The notes under the pieces were generated by a model. That model did no database searches. It had not been told where the DNA came from and saw only the letters and a list, made by a program, of their open reading frames with translations. From Eubacterium sp. MSJ-21 (lineage in GTDB: Bacteria > Bacillota > Clostridia > Lachnospirales > Lachnospiraceae), in the NCBI RefSeq assembly GCF_018918185.1, contig NZ_JAHLPZ010000012.1, positions 43,436 through 107,435 on the forward strand: a stretch of DNA of 64,000 bases. Direction: 5' to 3'. A program made the position numbers and the translations under genes. Position 1 is the first letter of the stretch, and each line of letters opens with the position of its first letter. Positions 1 to 9,940 of the stretch are shown one piece after another.

Positions 1-1100
1 CTCTTATAGTGCACATAGATTTTCTCGCCCTCGGTTCCATACAGGATTACATGCTTTGCTTCTTCCGGCAGATCCTTAAATGGCACATCCAACGAGAACT
101 TGTATTCTTCCGCAAGCGCTTCGAGACATGCATGGGCATAGCTCTTCTTATCACCACTCGACTGCCAGCCCGGTACGGCGATTGCCCCTTCATTCAAAGT
201 CAGACTGTCATCCGGGATAATCAGATCAATGTCAAATTCTGTCTTAAATCCAAGTCCGGTACAACAAGGACATGCGCCAAACGGATTGTTGAACGAGAAG
301 CTTCGCGGCTCGATTTCCTCAATGCTGATACCACAATCCGGGCAGGAGAAACTATCCGAAAATAACATCGTTTCTGCGCCGATCACATCTACCTTCACCA
401 AGCCTTCTGCCAGCTTCAGGACAGTCTCGATGGAATCGGTCAGACGACTCTCGATGCCCTCTTTGACCGCAAGCCGGTCCACAACGATATCGATATTATG
501 CTTCTTGTTCTTATCAAGCTTGATCTCCTCTGACAGATCATACATACTGTCATCCACGATCACACGCACATATCCGCTTTTCTTCGCCTGCTGCAACAGC
601 TTGACATGCTCCCCCTTCCGTCCACGCACAACAGGCGCAAGTAATTGGAATTTTGTGCCCGCAGGCAGCTCCATAATCTCGTCAACCATCTGATCCACTG
701 TCTGTCTGGCAATCTCTTTTCCACATTTCGGGCAATGCGGGATTCCAATACGCGCGTACAGCAGACGCAGATAATCGTAAATCTCCGTCACCGTTCCAAC
801 CGTGGAACGCGGGTTCCGGTTCGTTGATTTCTGATCGATGGAAATGGACGGAGAAAGACCTTCTATCGAATCAATATCCGGCTTGTCCGCGAGTCCTAAG
901 AACTGTCGTGCATAGGACGACAGAGACTCCATATATTTACGCTGCCCTTCCGCATAGATCGTATCAAAAGCAAGAGAGGACTTACCGGAACCGGAAAGCC
1001 CTGTCAATACTACAAACTGATCACGCGGAATCTTAATGTCAATGTTCTTTAAATTATGCTCTCTTGCACCTTTGATGGTGATATACTTATGTTCACTCAT
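1..1100 (-). CDS. uvrA: UvrA, excinuclease ABC subunit A (N-terminal part, cut by window edge)
   Basis: ATPase that searches DNA for bulky lesions with UvrB in nucleotide excision repair. The start ATG is at 1100 and about 366 N-terminal residues lie in the window; the gene continues off the left edge. Seen in the translation: the Walker A motif GLSGSGKSS close to the N-terminus, the stretch [14 protein letters not shown] that follows it, and zinc-finger cysteine pairs (CPKCG, later CPDCG), all typical of UvrA. It lies downstream of uvrB and a small membrane-protein gene on the same strand, so the three may be co-transcribed from the LexA-box promoter region near 3.9 kb. Identification is firm. 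Confidence 0.96.
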   Translation of the reverse strand, partial: MSEHKYITIKGAREHNLKNIDIKIPRDQFVVLTGLSGSGKSSLAFDTIYAEGQRKYMESLSSYARQFLGLADKPDIDSIEGLSPSISIDQKSTNRNPRSTVGTVTEIYDYLRLLYARIGIPHCPKCGKEIARQTVDQMVDEIMELPAGTKFQLLAPVVRGRKGEHVKLLQQAKKSGYVRVIVDDSMYDLSEEIKLDKNKKHNIDIVVDRLAVKEGIESRLTDSIETVLKLAEGLVKVDVIGAETMLFSDSFSCPDCGISIEEIEPRSFSFNNPFGACPCCTGLGFKTEFDIDLIIPDDSLTLNEGAIAVPGWQSSGDKKSYAHACLEALAEEYKFSLDVPFKDLPEEAKHVILYGTEGEKIYVHYK

Positions 1101-1127
1101 GACGTCTGTTTCCGCTTACTCCTTTGT

Positions 1128-1448
1128 CTAGCTGAATTTCTTGATCTTATCCATATACTTATCTGTATATTTCTTGACGTTATCTTTCACCATGTCCTCT
1201 AAATCTGACATGCTGATCTTCTCCTTCTTGTCAAGGACAAAAAGTGCACACACTGCACCTGCAAGGAATATCGTGATCGTTCCAAGCATGCACATCTTCT
1301 TTCTTCTCTTCTTTTTCTTCATCTGCTGTACAAATTTTTCTTCCTCTTCTAAGCAGATTGCATCCTCCTCATCTAAGATTTCCGCAACCTCTTCCATCGC
1401 AATTCCTTTTCTTCTTGAGATCTCCTCAATCAATTCATCTCTTTCCAT
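1128..1448 (-). CDS. Small single-pass membrane protein, unknown function
   Basis: About 106 residues. The ORF can extend to 1499, but AAGGAGG lies 7 nt before the ATG at 1448, so that start is chosen (protein begins MERDELIEE). Visible features: an acidic N-terminal half rich in Glu, a run of Lys/Arg (KKKKRRKK), one hydrophobic segment (about 20 residues, MLGTITIFLAGAVCALFVL), then a charged tail. This suggests a cytoplasmic N-terminus and a single membrane anchor. It sits between uvrB and uvrA but nothing links it to repair apart from position. No family recognised. Confidence 0.7.
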   Translation of the reverse strand: MERDELIEEISRRKGIAMEEVAEILDEEDAICLEEEEKFVQQMKKKKRRKKMCMLGTITIFLAGAVCALFVLDKKEKISMSDLEDMVKDNVKKYTDKYMDKIKKFS

Positions 1449-1502
1449 CGCAAGCTCCTCCTTATTCATTTTATTTACTACCATATATTTGTGAAACATG
1501 TT

Positions 1503-1757
1503 GTGATTTGTGTGTATCTGTCTATATCAGATTCTAATAATACAAATATGTTTGGAACTTAGAAGTTCTTGATGTTCTGTTCTTACTCAGCAATGTTTGA
1601 ACACGATGTTCAAACAAGCCGCCACTGAGCCATGGATGGCGAATTGGCGGCGGTTGCGTTCATTGCCAATTCATTCATCAGAACATCTAGTACTTCTTAG
1701 TTTCAATACATCTTATATCATTAGAATCTGATATAGACATTTATACACGCAAATCAC
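1503..1757. repeat. Long imperfect palindrome (MITE-like) between uvrB and the small membrane gene
   Basis: The arms 1503-1579 and 1679-1757 are inverted copies of each other with few mismatches over about 77 nt (for example GTGATTTG at 1503 pairs with CAAATCAC at 1750-1757, and GATGTTCTG with CAGAACATC). The 100-nt apex holds two further hairpins: GTTTGAAC 1595-1602 with GTTCAAAC 1608-1615, and GCCGCCA 1618-1624 with TGGCGGC 1645-1651. No ORF inside. It fills the whole gap between the genes and fits a small non-coding inverted-repeat element or a structured RNA. Confidence 0.8.
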
Positions 1758-1801
1758 ATACGTTTTACTATTACCCATAGTATAACTAAAACAATTGTAA
1801 A

Positions 1802-3793
1802 CTAATCATCATAATCACGCAAGGCAATCTTTAATTCTTTCAACTCATCCCGAAGTACTGCTGCCTCCTCGAAGTTAAGCTCCATCGCCGCCTTGTTCAT
1901 CTTCTTTGTCAGACGTGCAATCTCGGCGTTCAATTCCTTCTTCGTCATAGATTCCGGATCCTTCTCACGCTCCTTCTTCGTAGTCACGCTCTCACCGGTA
2001 TCCAGGCTGATCAGATCCCGGATGTCCTTCTTGATGCTCTGCGGCGTAATGCCATGTTCCTTGTTATAAGCGTCCTGAATCTTCCGCCTGCGGTTCGTCT
2101 CGTCGATTGCATGTCGCATCGAATCCGTGACCGTATCGGCATACATGATCACATGTCCGTCCACGTTACGCGCAGCCCGTCCAATCGTCTGTACAAGCGA
2201 AGTCTCCGAACGTAAGAAGCCTTCTTTATCCGCATCCAGGATTGCAACAAGTGTAATCTCCGGAATATCGAGTCCCTCACGGAGCAGGTTAATTCCGACC
2301 AGCACGTCAAATACGCCCATTCGAAGATCACGCACGATCTCCAGACGTTCCAGTGTATCAATATCGGAATGCAGATATTTGACCTTGATATCTAGCTGCT
2401 TCATATAGTCGGTCAGATCCTCTGCCATACGCTTTGTCAGTGTCGTAACAAGGATCTTATTGCCCTTTGCGACCTCTTTATTCACTTCTGATACGAGATC
2501 ATCCACCTGCCCCTCCACCGGACGCACCTCAACCTCCGGATCTAACAATCCGGTTGGTCGAATGATCTGCTCGACACGATTTTCCTCATGTTCCTTCTCA
2601 TAATCGGAAGGAGTCGCCGATACATATAAGATCTTATCAATCTTGGATTCGAACTCCTGAAAATTCAGTGGACGGTTATCAAGTGCCGACGGCAGACGGA
2701 ATCCATAATCCACCAACGTTGTCTTACGAGACCGGTCACCCGCATACATACCGCGTACCTGTGGCAATGTGATATGCGACTCATCCACAATAATCAGATA
2801 ATCGCCATCAAAGAAGTTCAGCAGTGTATTCGGTGTGGCGCCCGGTTTCATGCCCGCTAGTATCCGGGAATAATTCTCGATGCCGGAGCAAAAACCTGTC
2901 TCCTGCAGCATCTCCATATCGAACTCTGTCCGTTCGCGGATACGCTGTGCTTCTAACAGCTTGTCATTCTCCTTAAAATATGCTACCTGCTGCTTTAGTT
3001 CCTCTTCAATCTCCACGATTGCATGCTTCATCTTCTCCGGTGCAACAACATAATGGGATGCCGGGAAGATACATGCAAAAGAAAGCGCGCGCTTGATCTC
3101 GCCGGTCAGCGGATCAAACTCCACGATCCGGTCGATCTCATCACCAAAAAACTCGATCCGGATTCCATCTTCGAATGTTGAGACCGGAAGGATATCTACG
3201 ATATCGCCCTTCACACGAAAAGTTCCACGCGTGAAATCCATCTCATTTCGTGTGTACTGAATATCAATCAACTGACGAATCAGTTCATCCCGGTCTTTCT
3301 CCATGCCTGGTCGGAGTGAGAGCATCATGTTCTTATATTCTTCCGGATCACCCAGACCATAAATACACGATACGGAAGATACGACTACAACATCCTTTCG
3401 CTCAATCAAAGCAGATGTCGCACTGTGCCGCATCTTATCAATCTCGTCGTTGATGGCTGAATCCTTCGCAATGTACGTGTCCGTCGATGGCACATACGCC
3501 TCCGGCTGGTAATAATCGTAATAAGACACAAAATACTCAACCGCATTGTGTGGAAAAAACGCCTTAAACTCACTGTAAAGCTGTGCTGCCAATGTCTTGT
3601 TGTGGGATATAATAATCGTCGGTTTATTTAATTTGGCGATGACATTCGCCATCGTAAATGTCTTTCCGGAACCTGTGACACCGAGCAGTGTCTGGCACTT
3701 CTTCCCTTCCTGAAAGCCCTTCACCAGTCCTTCGATCGCCTCCGGCTGATCTCCGGTCGGTGCATATTCCGATACTAATTCAAAATGATCCAT
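1802..3793 (-). CDS. uvrB: UvrB, excinuclease ABC subunit B
   Basis: Damage-verification helicase of nucleotide excision repair; partner of UvrA and UvrC. 663 residues from the ATG at 3793, which has GGAG at the right spacing and gives the family N-terminus [20 protein letters not shown]; the ORF runs upstream to 3970 but that part is not UvrB-like. Motifs: Walker [11 protein letters not shown], the beta-hairpin [16 protein letters not shown]-like VDESH, helicase motif [11 protein letters not shown], and the C-terminal UVR motif ([19 protein letters not shown]) that contacts UvrC. Length is normal. A LexA-type box lies about 120 nt upstream. Confidence 0.97.
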   Translation of the reverse strand: MDHFELVSEYAPTGDQPEAIEGLVKGFQEGKKCQTLLGVTGSGKTFTMANVIAKLNKPTIIISHNKTLAAQLYSEFKAFFPHNAVEYFVSYYDYYQPEAYVPSTDTYIAKDSAINDEIDKMRHSATSALIERKDVVVVSSVSCIYGLGDPEEYKNMMLSLRPGMEKDRDELIRQLIDIQYTRNEMDFTRGTFRVKGDIVDILPVSTFEDGIRIEFFGDEIDRIVEFDPLTGEIKRALSFACIFPASHYVVAPEKMKHAIVEIEEELKQQVAYFKENDKLLEAQRIRERTEFDMEMLQETGFCSGIENYSRILAGMKPGATPNTLLNFFDGDYLIIVDESHITLPQVRGMYAGDRSRKTTLVDYGFRLPSALDNRPLNFQEFESKIDKILYVSATPSDYEKEHEENRVEQIIRPTGLLDPEVEVRPVEGQVDDLVSEVNKEVAKGNKILVTTLTKRMAEDLTDYMKQLDIKVKYLHSDIDTLERLEIVRDLRMGVFDVLVGINLLREGLDIPEITLVAILDADKEGFLRSETSLVQTIGRAARNVDGHVIMYADTVTDSMRHAIDETNRRRKIQDAYNKEHGITPQSIKKDIRDLISLDTGESVTTKKEREKDPESMTKKELNAEIARLTKKMNKAAMELNFEEAAVLRDELKELKIALRDYDD

Positions 3794-3910
3794 ACTATTC
3801 TCCAGTTTCAATATGTACTTCGCTTCACTATCCTCATGTCCATACAGTAATACCACAGCAATCGAATCTGCTATACAACTCATTCTAACACATCTTTTTT
3901 CATTTGTATA

Positions 3911-3922
3911 GAACAAATGTTC
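3911..3922. promoter_or_regulatory. LexA/SOS box upstream of uvrB
   Basis: GAACAAATGTTC, with flanking A and T giving AGAACAAATGTTCT, is a perfect dyad of the Gram-positive LexA (DinR) operator type GAAC-N4-GTTC. It lies 118 nt upstream of the uvrB start. SOS control of uvrB is standard in Firmicutes; LexA itself is not in the window. Confidence 0.75.
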
Positions 3923-3944
3923 TTTTCCTGATGAAATACAGCCT

Positions 3945-3979
3945 ACAAAAATAACGGGAATGTCCTGCACTCCCGTTAT
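3945..3979 (-). terminator. Rho-independent terminator after the Dabb gene
   Basis: Stem ATAACGGGA / TCCCGTTAT (3951-3979), followed on the minus strand by TTTTTG. It ends the transcript of the 4008-4307 gene just before the uvrB control region. Confidence 0.75.
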
Positions 3980-4007
3980 CCTCTGCGTTTTCGCTGCTTT
4001 TTATTCA

Positions 4008-4307
4008 CTATATTTCATAATCCATACACATGCGCACATCTGTATATGGACGCACATACGTATTTGCAACCTCTACATGTGCCGGGTGCTTCTGGTATCC
4101 CTTCAGCATTTCTTCATTCTCCAGCGTTGTATCCAGCATTACCTCTGCATTCGAAGACGCAAGTGGATGAATTCTTACCTGTACTTCGAGAAGTCCCGGA
4201 ACTTTTCCAACCAGACCTTCAAGATGTTCTTTCATATCTGCAAGAATCTTTGCCTTTTTCTCTGCATCCGTCTCTTTCAATGTCCATAATATAATATGCT
4301 TTACCAT
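4008..4307 (-). CDS. Dabb (stress-responsive A/B barrel) domain protein
   Basis: 99 residues; AGGAGG precedes the ATG at 4307 by a normal distance. The N-terminus MVKHIILWTLK and the pattern VPGLLEVQVRI...MLDTTLENEEMLKGYQKHPAHVEV are characteristic of the dimeric alpha+beta barrel (Dabb) family, whose bacterial members are mostly of unknown function, some being enzymes or stress proteins. It has its own terminator and appears to be a single-gene unit or the end of the XRE locus. Confidence 0.8.
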   Translation of the reverse strand: MVKHIILWTLKETDAEKKAKILADMKEHLEGLVGKVPGLLEVQVRIHPLASSNAEVMLDTTLENEEMLKGYQKHPAHVEVANTYVRPYTDVRMCMDYEI

Positions 4308-4364
4308 TATATGACCTCCTGTTTATCCTTCTTTTATAAGAAATATCACAGGAATTTATCACTG

Positions 4365-4715
4365 TCAACTTATTTTATCCTGTTTTGCTTTATCACGGAA
4401 TTCACAGATACCCTCTACCATTTTCACCAGATATTCCATCTCCTCATCTGTAAAGCCCCTCGTCATATATTCAATCCGGGATCTGTTCGTTACTTCTTCA
4501 ACCCCTTCCAATATATAATCTGCATTTACATGTAATGCCCTGCACACCCTATATAGAACGATACAGGAAAAACCTTTTCTCCCTGTCTCAATTTCGTATA
4601 GAAATTTTGTGGAAATATCTGATTGTTCTGCCAGCTGTTCCCTGGTCAATCTCTGCTGTTCCCTTTCTTTTTGCACCCGTTCCCCTACCTGCTTATAAAA
4701 AATATTATCCAGCAT
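4365..4715 (-). CDS. XRE-family transcriptional regulator
   Basis: 116 residues. Residues 10-65 form a Cro/C1-type helix-turn-helix (RVQKEREQQRLTREQLAEQSDISTKFLYEIETGRKG), followed by a short C-terminal part of about 45 residues. AAGG lies before the ATG at 4715. It lies 48 nt downstream of a 37-codon membrane peptide gene, probably in one transcript. Its target is unknown; the adjacent peptide or its own promoter are the obvious candidates. Confidence 0.85.
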   Translation of the reverse strand: MLDNIFYKQVGERVQKEREQQRLTREQLAEQSDISTKFLYEIETGRKGFSCIVLYRVCRALHVNADYILEGVEEVTNRSRIEYMTRGFTDEEMEYLVKMVEGICEFRDKAKQDKIS

Positions 4716-4763
4716 GCGTCTTTACCTTCTCTTCCGTAGTTCTCTTTTTATATCCGTAGGGAA

Positions 4764-4877
4764 TTAGGATTTCGAATGTTTTTCTGCTTTCTTCTGTTTG
4801 AAATACAAGCAAATCAACACTGCTATCATTGCTATGACGATCGTCAAACATCCACATGCAAGACAAATTATTAACAT
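4764..4877 (-). CDS. 37-residue membrane peptide
   Basis: Short ORF preceded by AGGAGG, 9 nt before the ATG at 4877. The product has one strongly hydrophobic segment (about residues 2-26, with three Cys: CLACGC) and a basic tail ending KKAEKHSKS. The ribosome site, hydrophobic-then-basic layout and 48-nt gap to the XRE gene support a real gene. Function unknown; it could be a signal or toxin-like peptide controlled by the XRE protein, which is inference. Confidence 0.6.
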   Translation of the reverse strand: MLIICLACGCLTIVIAMIAVLICLYFKQKKAEKHSKS

Positions 4878-4992
4878 TGCCTAACGCCTCCTACTGATAT
4901 GTGCATCTGTCTTTTTCCATATTTTTACATATTCAGCGCAATGTTAAAACGGTCTATAGTACCTTGTAATCATTACCTCTTGTGTTATAATA

Positions 4993-5026
4993 CAAAAAAA
5001 TCCCCGTTATTTGTACGAGGATTTTT
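4993..5026 (-). terminator. Terminator after the GH13 gene
   Basis: AAATCC..CG / CG..GGATTT stem (4995-5023) flanked by T runs on both strands, placed 13 nt after the GH13 stop codon. It can work in either direction. Confidence 0.7.
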
Positions 5027-5038
5027 ATTTTATTATAT

Positions 5039-7135
5039 TTATTCTTTATATCGTAAAACTACGGCAGAAATTGGACCAACTGTAATCTTTAATTTATTAT
5101 TTGCAACCACGTATTCCGCCTCGTCCATCTGGTAGTCACTCTCATTGGTTGTGATACACGTCTTCATAACTGCCCCATCCTGAACGCCCAGTCTGCGCAC
5201 ATGCAGATTCAGTTCGTGCGGTTCATAATCATTGTTCAAAATCACAACCACAGCCTCACCCGGAAGGAAACGTCCATAACTGACAACCTTATATGTGCCA
5301 TGCAGAAACATAACCGAGCCTTTCATCAACGCTTCGCTGCTCTTGTGTACCTTGATGATATCCCGGTGAAACTGAATTAGCTCCTGATCCTCTCTGCCCC
5401 ACGGATATCCCCTTCGGTTATCCGGATCGGTCCAACCACAGAGTCCTGCTTCATCACCATAATAAATCGTCGGAGCACCGGGCCATGTCATCTGGAATAC
5501 AACTGCCTCCCGGAATACACCTTTGTTTATATTTTCCCCAGCCGCTTCCGGTCCCATTGTATGGATACGTCCAACACGACGATTCGTACGTGTCAGGAAT
5601 CGGGAATGATCATGGTTTGACAGCTCATTCATCGCAATTTCCAGAGAATTCTGGTTAAACCGCGACATATGATGCCTCAATGCACCCGTAAATGCATCCG
5701 GATTTCCAAGCAGATCGCCCCGGAACTCATCACTGTGTTTTTCCACGCCGGTCAGGAACCACGTGATTGGCTCCATAAACGCATCGTAGTTCATTACCGT
5801 ATCCCACTGATCGCCTAAAAGCCATGCCTTAGGATCGCCATAATGCTCTGCAAGGATCAGAGCATCTGGGTTTGCTTTCTTGACTCTGGTCCGGAAATCA
5901 CGCCAGAAACGATGGTTAAATTCTTCTGTATAACCAAGATCGGCAGCCACGTCCAGACGCCAACCATCCACGTTGTACGGTGGAGAAACCCATTTCTCAC
6001 CGATACGCATAATATATTCATATAGCTTCTCTGATTCTTCGTAATTTAATTTTGGAAGGGTATCATGTCCCCACCATCCATTATAAGTACCATTGTACGG
6101 CCACTGCCATGGATCCTGGAACTTAAAAAAGCTTCTGTAAGGACTCTGGTAATCAACATAGGCACCCTTTTCATAGCCCTCCTGATTCTCATAAATACAT
6201 TCACGGTCCAGCCATTTGTTGAAGGAACCGCAATGGTTAAATACACCATCCAAGATCACACGCATGCCACGCTTGTGAATCTCCTCCACGAGCTGCGCAA
6301 ACAATTCATTGCTGGCTTCTAAGTTTGCCTTATCCGTCACGCGCATAATATATTTGCTGGCTTCCTTATTTATCTTGCATCCCTCTGGCAGACACTCCCC
6401 GCCATCCTTGACAATCTTGCCAAAATGTGGATCTACATAATCATAATCCTGAATATCATATTTATGATTGGATGGTGAAACAAAAATCGGATTCAGATAG
6501 ATAACATCGACACCCAGCCCCTGCAAATAATCCAGTTTATCCATAACACCCTGCAGATCACCACCATAGAAGCTGCGGACGTCCATACTATCCGGATACT
6601 TAAACCAGTCTGTGACTTTGCGTGTGCCTTCGCCAATATAACAGTATTCATTGTCCTCTACATCATTGCTTGGATCTCCATTATAGAAACGATCCACAAA
6701 GATCTGGTAGAATACAGCACCTCTTGCCCATTTCGGTACGGAGAATCCAGGCGCAATCTGGAAATTATAATCCGGATTCAGATCCTTCTGTGTGCCAAGC
6801 TTGTTATAATAACAGGTAACATTTCCAGCAAGCACCATATAATAATAATCAATATCATCCGTTACCTCGGAAATTGTATATGCATAATAATCAAACAACT
6901 CGTCACTGCTTTCCACCTGCATAGTACAACGCTCCCCATTATAAACCAGGTAGACTTCATCTACATTATTTCTTCCCGTACGGAATCGTAACGTCACCGA
7001 ATCTCCAATCTTCAGTTCTGCCGGATGCCGGTAGCTGTCTGTTCCATCCGCAAATAATGCGCCAAAATTTAATGCTGTCTTCGTATTATATACATACTGT
7101 AATACTTTGAGAGCCTGTCTCTGATTCTCCACCAT
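5039..7135 (-). CDS. GH13 alpha-glycosidase (neopullulanase / cyclomaltodextrinase type)
   Basis: About 698 residues, no signal peptide, so an intracellular enzyme for maltodextrins, cyclodextrins or pullulan fragments. The first ~130 residues resemble the CBM34 beta-sandwich of this subgroup. GH13 signature regions are all present: I DGVFNH (~297-302), II GWRLDVA with nucleophile Asp ~396, III LAEHYGD with acid/base Glu ~431, IV LSNHDHSR with Asp ~510. An in-frame TTG lies one codon upstream of the chosen ATG (7135); both are near GGGAGG. Flanked by its own promoter and terminators, so a single-gene unit. The exact substrate cannot be read from sequence. Confidence 0.9.
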   Translation of the reverse strand: MVENQRQALKVLQYVYNTKTALNFGALFADGTDSYRHPAELKIGDSVTLRFRTGRNNVDEVYLVYNGERCTMQVESSDELFDYYAYTISEVTDDIDYYYMVLAGNVTCYYNKLGTQKDLNPDYNFQIAPGFSVPKWARGAVFYQIFVDRFYNGDPSNDVEDNEYCYIGEGTRKVTDWFKYPDSMDVRSFYGGDLQGVMDKLDYLQGLGVDVIYLNPIFVSPSNHKYDIQDYDYVDPHFGKIVKDGGECLPEGCKINKEASKYIMRVTDKANLEASNELFAQLVEEIHKRGMRVILDGVFNHCGSFNKWLDRECIYENQEGYEKGAYVDYQSPYRSFFKFQDPWQWPYNGTYNGWWGHDTLPKLNYEESEKLYEYIMRIGEKWVSPPYNVDGWRLDVAADLGYTEEFNHRFWRDFRTRVKKANPDALILAEHYGDPKAWLLGDQWDTVMNYDAFMEPITWFLTGVEKHSDEFRGDLLGNPDAFTGALRHHMSRFNQNSLEIAMNELSNHDHSRFLTRTNRRVGRIHTMGPEAAGENINKGVFREAVVFQMTWPGAPTIYYGDEAGLCGWTDPDNRRGYPWGREDQELIQFHRDIIKVHKSSEALMKGSVMFLHGTYKVVSYGRFLPGEAVVVILNNDYEPHELNLHVRRLGVQDGAVMKTCITTNESDYQMDEAEYVVANNKLKITVGPISAVVLRYKE

Positions 7136-7176
7136 CAAGAGTATCCTCCCTAATTCTTTTTAGACCATTATCTATT

Positions 7177-7205
7177 ATTTTAATACAGGACAGGAATTTA
7201 CACAA
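7177..7205 (-). promoter_or_regulatory. Sigma-A promoter of the GH13 gene
   Basis: On the minus strand TTGTGT, a 17-nt spacer, then TAAAAT, ending about 40 nt before the start codon. Confidence 0.6.
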
Positions 7206-7227
7206 TAAAAAAATAAAAATAGAAAGG

Positions 7228-7258
7228 GAAAAGGACAGCCAACGATCGGCTGCCCTTT
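7228..7258 (-). terminator. Terminator downstream of ftsH
   Basis: GC-rich stem AAAAGG.CAGCC / GGCTG.CCTTTT followed on the minus strand by a long T-rich stretch (CCCTTTCTATTTTTATTTTTTT). It separates the ftsH transcript from the GH13 promoter. Confidence 0.75.
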
Positions 7259-7260
7259 TC

Positions 7261-7492
7261 GGAGAAGGTATTTTGTTACTTTGGGGTGTAGCAAAAAACT
7301 ATATAATGTATTGGGGGGTTACAAGTATTATTATACATAGAAACCCTGAAAAGTCTGCCCAAACATTCATTTTTTTTTTAATTTTTTTTGTGCAAATTCT
7401 CTTGAATCATGTCGTAAAAAATCGTTTTTTGGTCTGTTTTTGTGCATCATGCACAATTGCAAGGTTTCCATCACTACAATTTACACAATTGT
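7261..7492. other. Non-coding gap after ftsH with a 17-nt dyad
   Basis: No ORF with a ribosome site seen on either strand. It contains the odd-centred palindrome TTGTGCATCATGCACAA (7440-7456), 36 nt past the ftsH stop, and a TATAAT on the minus strand (complement of 7330-7335) without a good -35 box. A short transcript ending at the 7228-7258 terminator is possible but unproven. Confidence 0.35.
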
Positions 7493-9388
7493 TTAAAGAT
7501 TCAAACCGGTTGTATCCAGACCATCTGTATGATTCATCAACGGGTCCACCTCAAAAAGTGCTTCAAATTCTGCACGATTAATACGTTCTTTCTCCAGCAA
7601 AGCTGCTGCACACCGATGCAATACATCAATATGGCTCTCAATGATAAGCTTTGCTTCCTGATAACATTCGTCCATGATCCGGCGTACTTCCTTGTCGATC
7701 AATGCAGCGACCTTCTCACTGTAATTTCTCGCATGTCCAAGATCTCTGCCAAGGAATACCTCTTCCTCACTGTTGACCTCGTAGTTGATCAGTCCGACTT
7801 TCTCAGACATTCCATACTTGACAACCATCGCCTGTGCAGTCTGGGTTGCCTGCTTGATATCCGCAGAAGCGCCTGTCGTGATATCTCCGAAAATCAGTTC
7901 TTCCGCGATTCGTCCACCAAAGCTGACCATAATATCCTGCTGCATATGCTTCTTCGTCATGAACACATTATCATTCTCCGGCAATGGCATCGTATATCCG
8001 CCGGCACCACGTCCGTTCGGAATAATGGAAACCAGATGCACTGGTCCAACCTCACTCAGCAGGTGGAATAAAATCGCGTGACCACTCTCGTGGTAAGCTG
8101 TAATCCTCCGCTCCTTCTCTGGCACAAGACGGCTCTTCTTCTCTCCGCCAATTCCAATCTTGACAAAGCACTTGTCAACATCTTCTTTCTTAATAAACTG
8201 ACGGTTCTGCTTGGCCGCACAGATTGCGGCTTCATTCATCAGGTTCTCCAGATCTGCACCCGCAAATCCAGCAGTTGTTCTTGCAATCTCATGCAGATCT
8301 ACGTCATCGGACAATGGCTTGTTTCTGACATGGACACGCAGAATCTCCTCACGTCCCTTGACATCCGGTCTGCCAACCATGACCTTACGATCAAAACGTC
8401 CCGGTCTTAAGATAGCCGGATCCAGAATATCAACGCGGTTTGTCGCTGCAAGCACAATAATACCCTCATTTGTACCAAATCCATCCATCTCGACAAGCAT
8501 CTGGTTCAGTGTCTGCTCACGTTCATCATGACCACCGCCAAGACCAGAACCACGCTTTCTGGCAACCGCATCAATCTCATCGATAAACACGATACATGGT
8601 GCATTCTTCTTCGCATCCTCAAACAGATCACGCACACGGCTCGCACCGACACCGACGAACATCTCAACGAAATCCGAACCGGAAATTGAGAAGAATGGTA
8701 CACCGGCTTCTCCTGCCACTGCCTTAGCAAGAAGTGTCTTACCGGTTCCCGGAGGTCCCTCTAACAGGACACCTTTCGGGATACGTGCACCCAATGTATT
8801 ATATTTCTTTGGATTGCGCAGGAAGTCCACGATCTCCGCCATATCCTCTTTTTCCTCTTCCAGACCGGCTACATCCTTAAATGTATACTTCTGGTCGTTC
8901 TCGTTCGACATATGCGCCCGGCTTTTGCCAAAATTCATCATCTTGCCGCCACCGGCGCCACCGCCGCCACCAGCACCAGACATATTCGCCATAAAAATCA
9001 TAACAACGACCAGCAACACCACAATAAGCACAACTGTCGGCAGCCATGTCCAGATATTACTCTGGCCACTGACATCATGCAATTCCAGGCGGATATTTCC
9101 ACTGCCCTTACTCATGATAATCTGTTGTACCTTATTGACATCCGATACATAGAATTCTTTTTCCTCGTTTGTCTGCCGATATGTGATGTATACCGTTCCT
9201 GTTGGTATCTCCTTATTCTGATAGATTTCTACGGAACCTATCAGATCCTCGGATACTTCTGCCTGAAAATCGACGATCGTATAACCGGCATCTGTCTTTG
9301 AACTTTTGTTCATGTACCAAATAATGCCACAAAACATTGCAAAGAACAGAATCAGGTAGATTCCGAGTCCTTTCTTTAATCCTTTCAT
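7493..9388 (-). CDS. ftsH: FtsH, ATP-dependent membrane zinc metalloprotease
   Basis: 631 residues; degrades misfolded membrane proteins and regulators at the inner face of the membrane as a hexamer. Two membrane segments (about 9-25 and 115-134) bracket an extracytoplasmic domain. AAA+ module: Walker A GPPGTGKT (211-218), Walker B FIDEID (268-273), arginine-finger region RPGRFDR. Zinc site HESGH (433-437). A glycine-rich linker ([12 protein letters not shown]) follows the second membrane segment. Good AGGGAG site at the start. Last gene of the tilS-hpt-ftsH group, the usual Firmicutes order. Confidence 0.97.
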   Translation of the reverse strand: MKGLKKGLGIYLILFFAMFCGIIWYMNKSSKTDAGYTIVDFQAEVSEDLIGSVEIYQNKEIPTGTVYITYRQTNEEKEFYVSDVNKVQQIIMSKGSGNIRLELHDVSGQSNIWTWLPTVVLIVVLLVVVMIFMANMSGAGGGGGAGGGKMMNFGKSRAHMSNENDQKYTFKDVAGLEEEKEDMAEIVDFLRNPKKYNTLGARIPKGVLLEGPPGTGKTLLAKAVAGEAGVPFFSISGSDFVEMFVGVGASRVRDLFEDAKKNAPCIVFIDEIDAVARKRGSGLGGGHDEREQTLNQMLVEMDGFGTNEGIIVLAATNRVDILDPAILRPGRFDRKVMVGRPDVKGREEILRVHVRNKPLSDDVDLHEIARTTAGFAGADLENLMNEAAICAAKQNRQFIKKEDVDKCFVKIGIGGEKKSRLVPEKERRITAYHESGHAILFHLLSEVGPVHLVSIIPNGRGAGGYTMPLPENDNVFMTKKHMQQDIMVSFGGRIAEELIFGDITTGASADIKQATQTAQAMVVKYGMSEKVGLINYEVNSEEEVFLGRDLGHARNYSEKVAALIDKEVRRIMDECYQEAKLIIESHIDVLHRCAAALLEKERINRAEFEALFEVDPLMNHTDGLDTTGLNL

Positions 9389-9418
9389 GCTCTGCTCCCT
9401 TCTGGATAAATTTATGTA

Positions 9419-9940
9419 TTACTCAGAAATCACTCCGATATATGGAAGATTTCTGTATTTCTGTGCACAATCAAGACCATATCCTACTACAAAACGGTCC
9501 GGGATCACAAATCCGGTGATATCCGGCTCCAAATCTACAACCCGGCGGTCCGGCTTATCCAACAGTGTTACCACCTTAAAACTTGCCGGCTTACGTTCTT
9601 TCAATATATTGATCAGATAAGAAAGTGTACGGCCGGAATCCATGATATCCTCGATCAATACCACATCTCTTCCCTCGATACTCTCATCCAGATCCTTGAT
9701 CATCTTTACAACGCCAGAGGACTTTGTATCATTTCCATAACTGGAAACAGACATGAAATCCATCGTCACCGGTACAGTAAGGCGCTTGGCAAGCTCACAC
9801 ATAAAGAACACGCTTCCCTTTAAAACACCGATAATATGAATCGTCTTTCCTTCATATTCCTTGCTCAACTGCTGTGCAATCTCTGCAATTCTTGCCTCGA
9901 CAGCTGCCTCATCAATCATAACGTCAATCTTTTGTTCCAT
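9419..9940 (-). CDS. hpt: Hypoxanthine phosphoribosyltransferase
   Basis: 173 residues; makes IMP/GMP from hypoxanthine/guanine and PRPP in purine salvage. The PRPP-binding motif VVLIEDIMDSGRTLSYL is intact, as are the flexible-loop SSYGNDTKSSG and the terminal VVGYGLD...YRNLPYIGV. The ORF extends 7 codons further, but AAAGGAG precedes the ATG at 9940, so that start is used. It overlaps the end of tilS by 17 nt, which implies translational coupling. Confidence 0.95.
   Translation of the reverse strand: MEQKIDVMIDEAAVEARIAEIAQQLSKEYEGKTIHIIGVLKGSVFFMCELAKRLTVPVTMDFMSVSSYGNDTKSSGVVKMIKDLDESIEGRDVVLIEDIMDSGRTLSYLINILKERKPASFKVVTLLDKPDRRVVDLEPDITGFVIPDRFVVGYGLDCAQKYRNLPYIGVISE

Noticed and set aside
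3794..3970. Longer UvrB starting at 3970
   Set aside because: The extra 59 residues are not UvrB-like and overlap the LexA box; the ATG at 3793 has a ribosome site and the family N-terminus.
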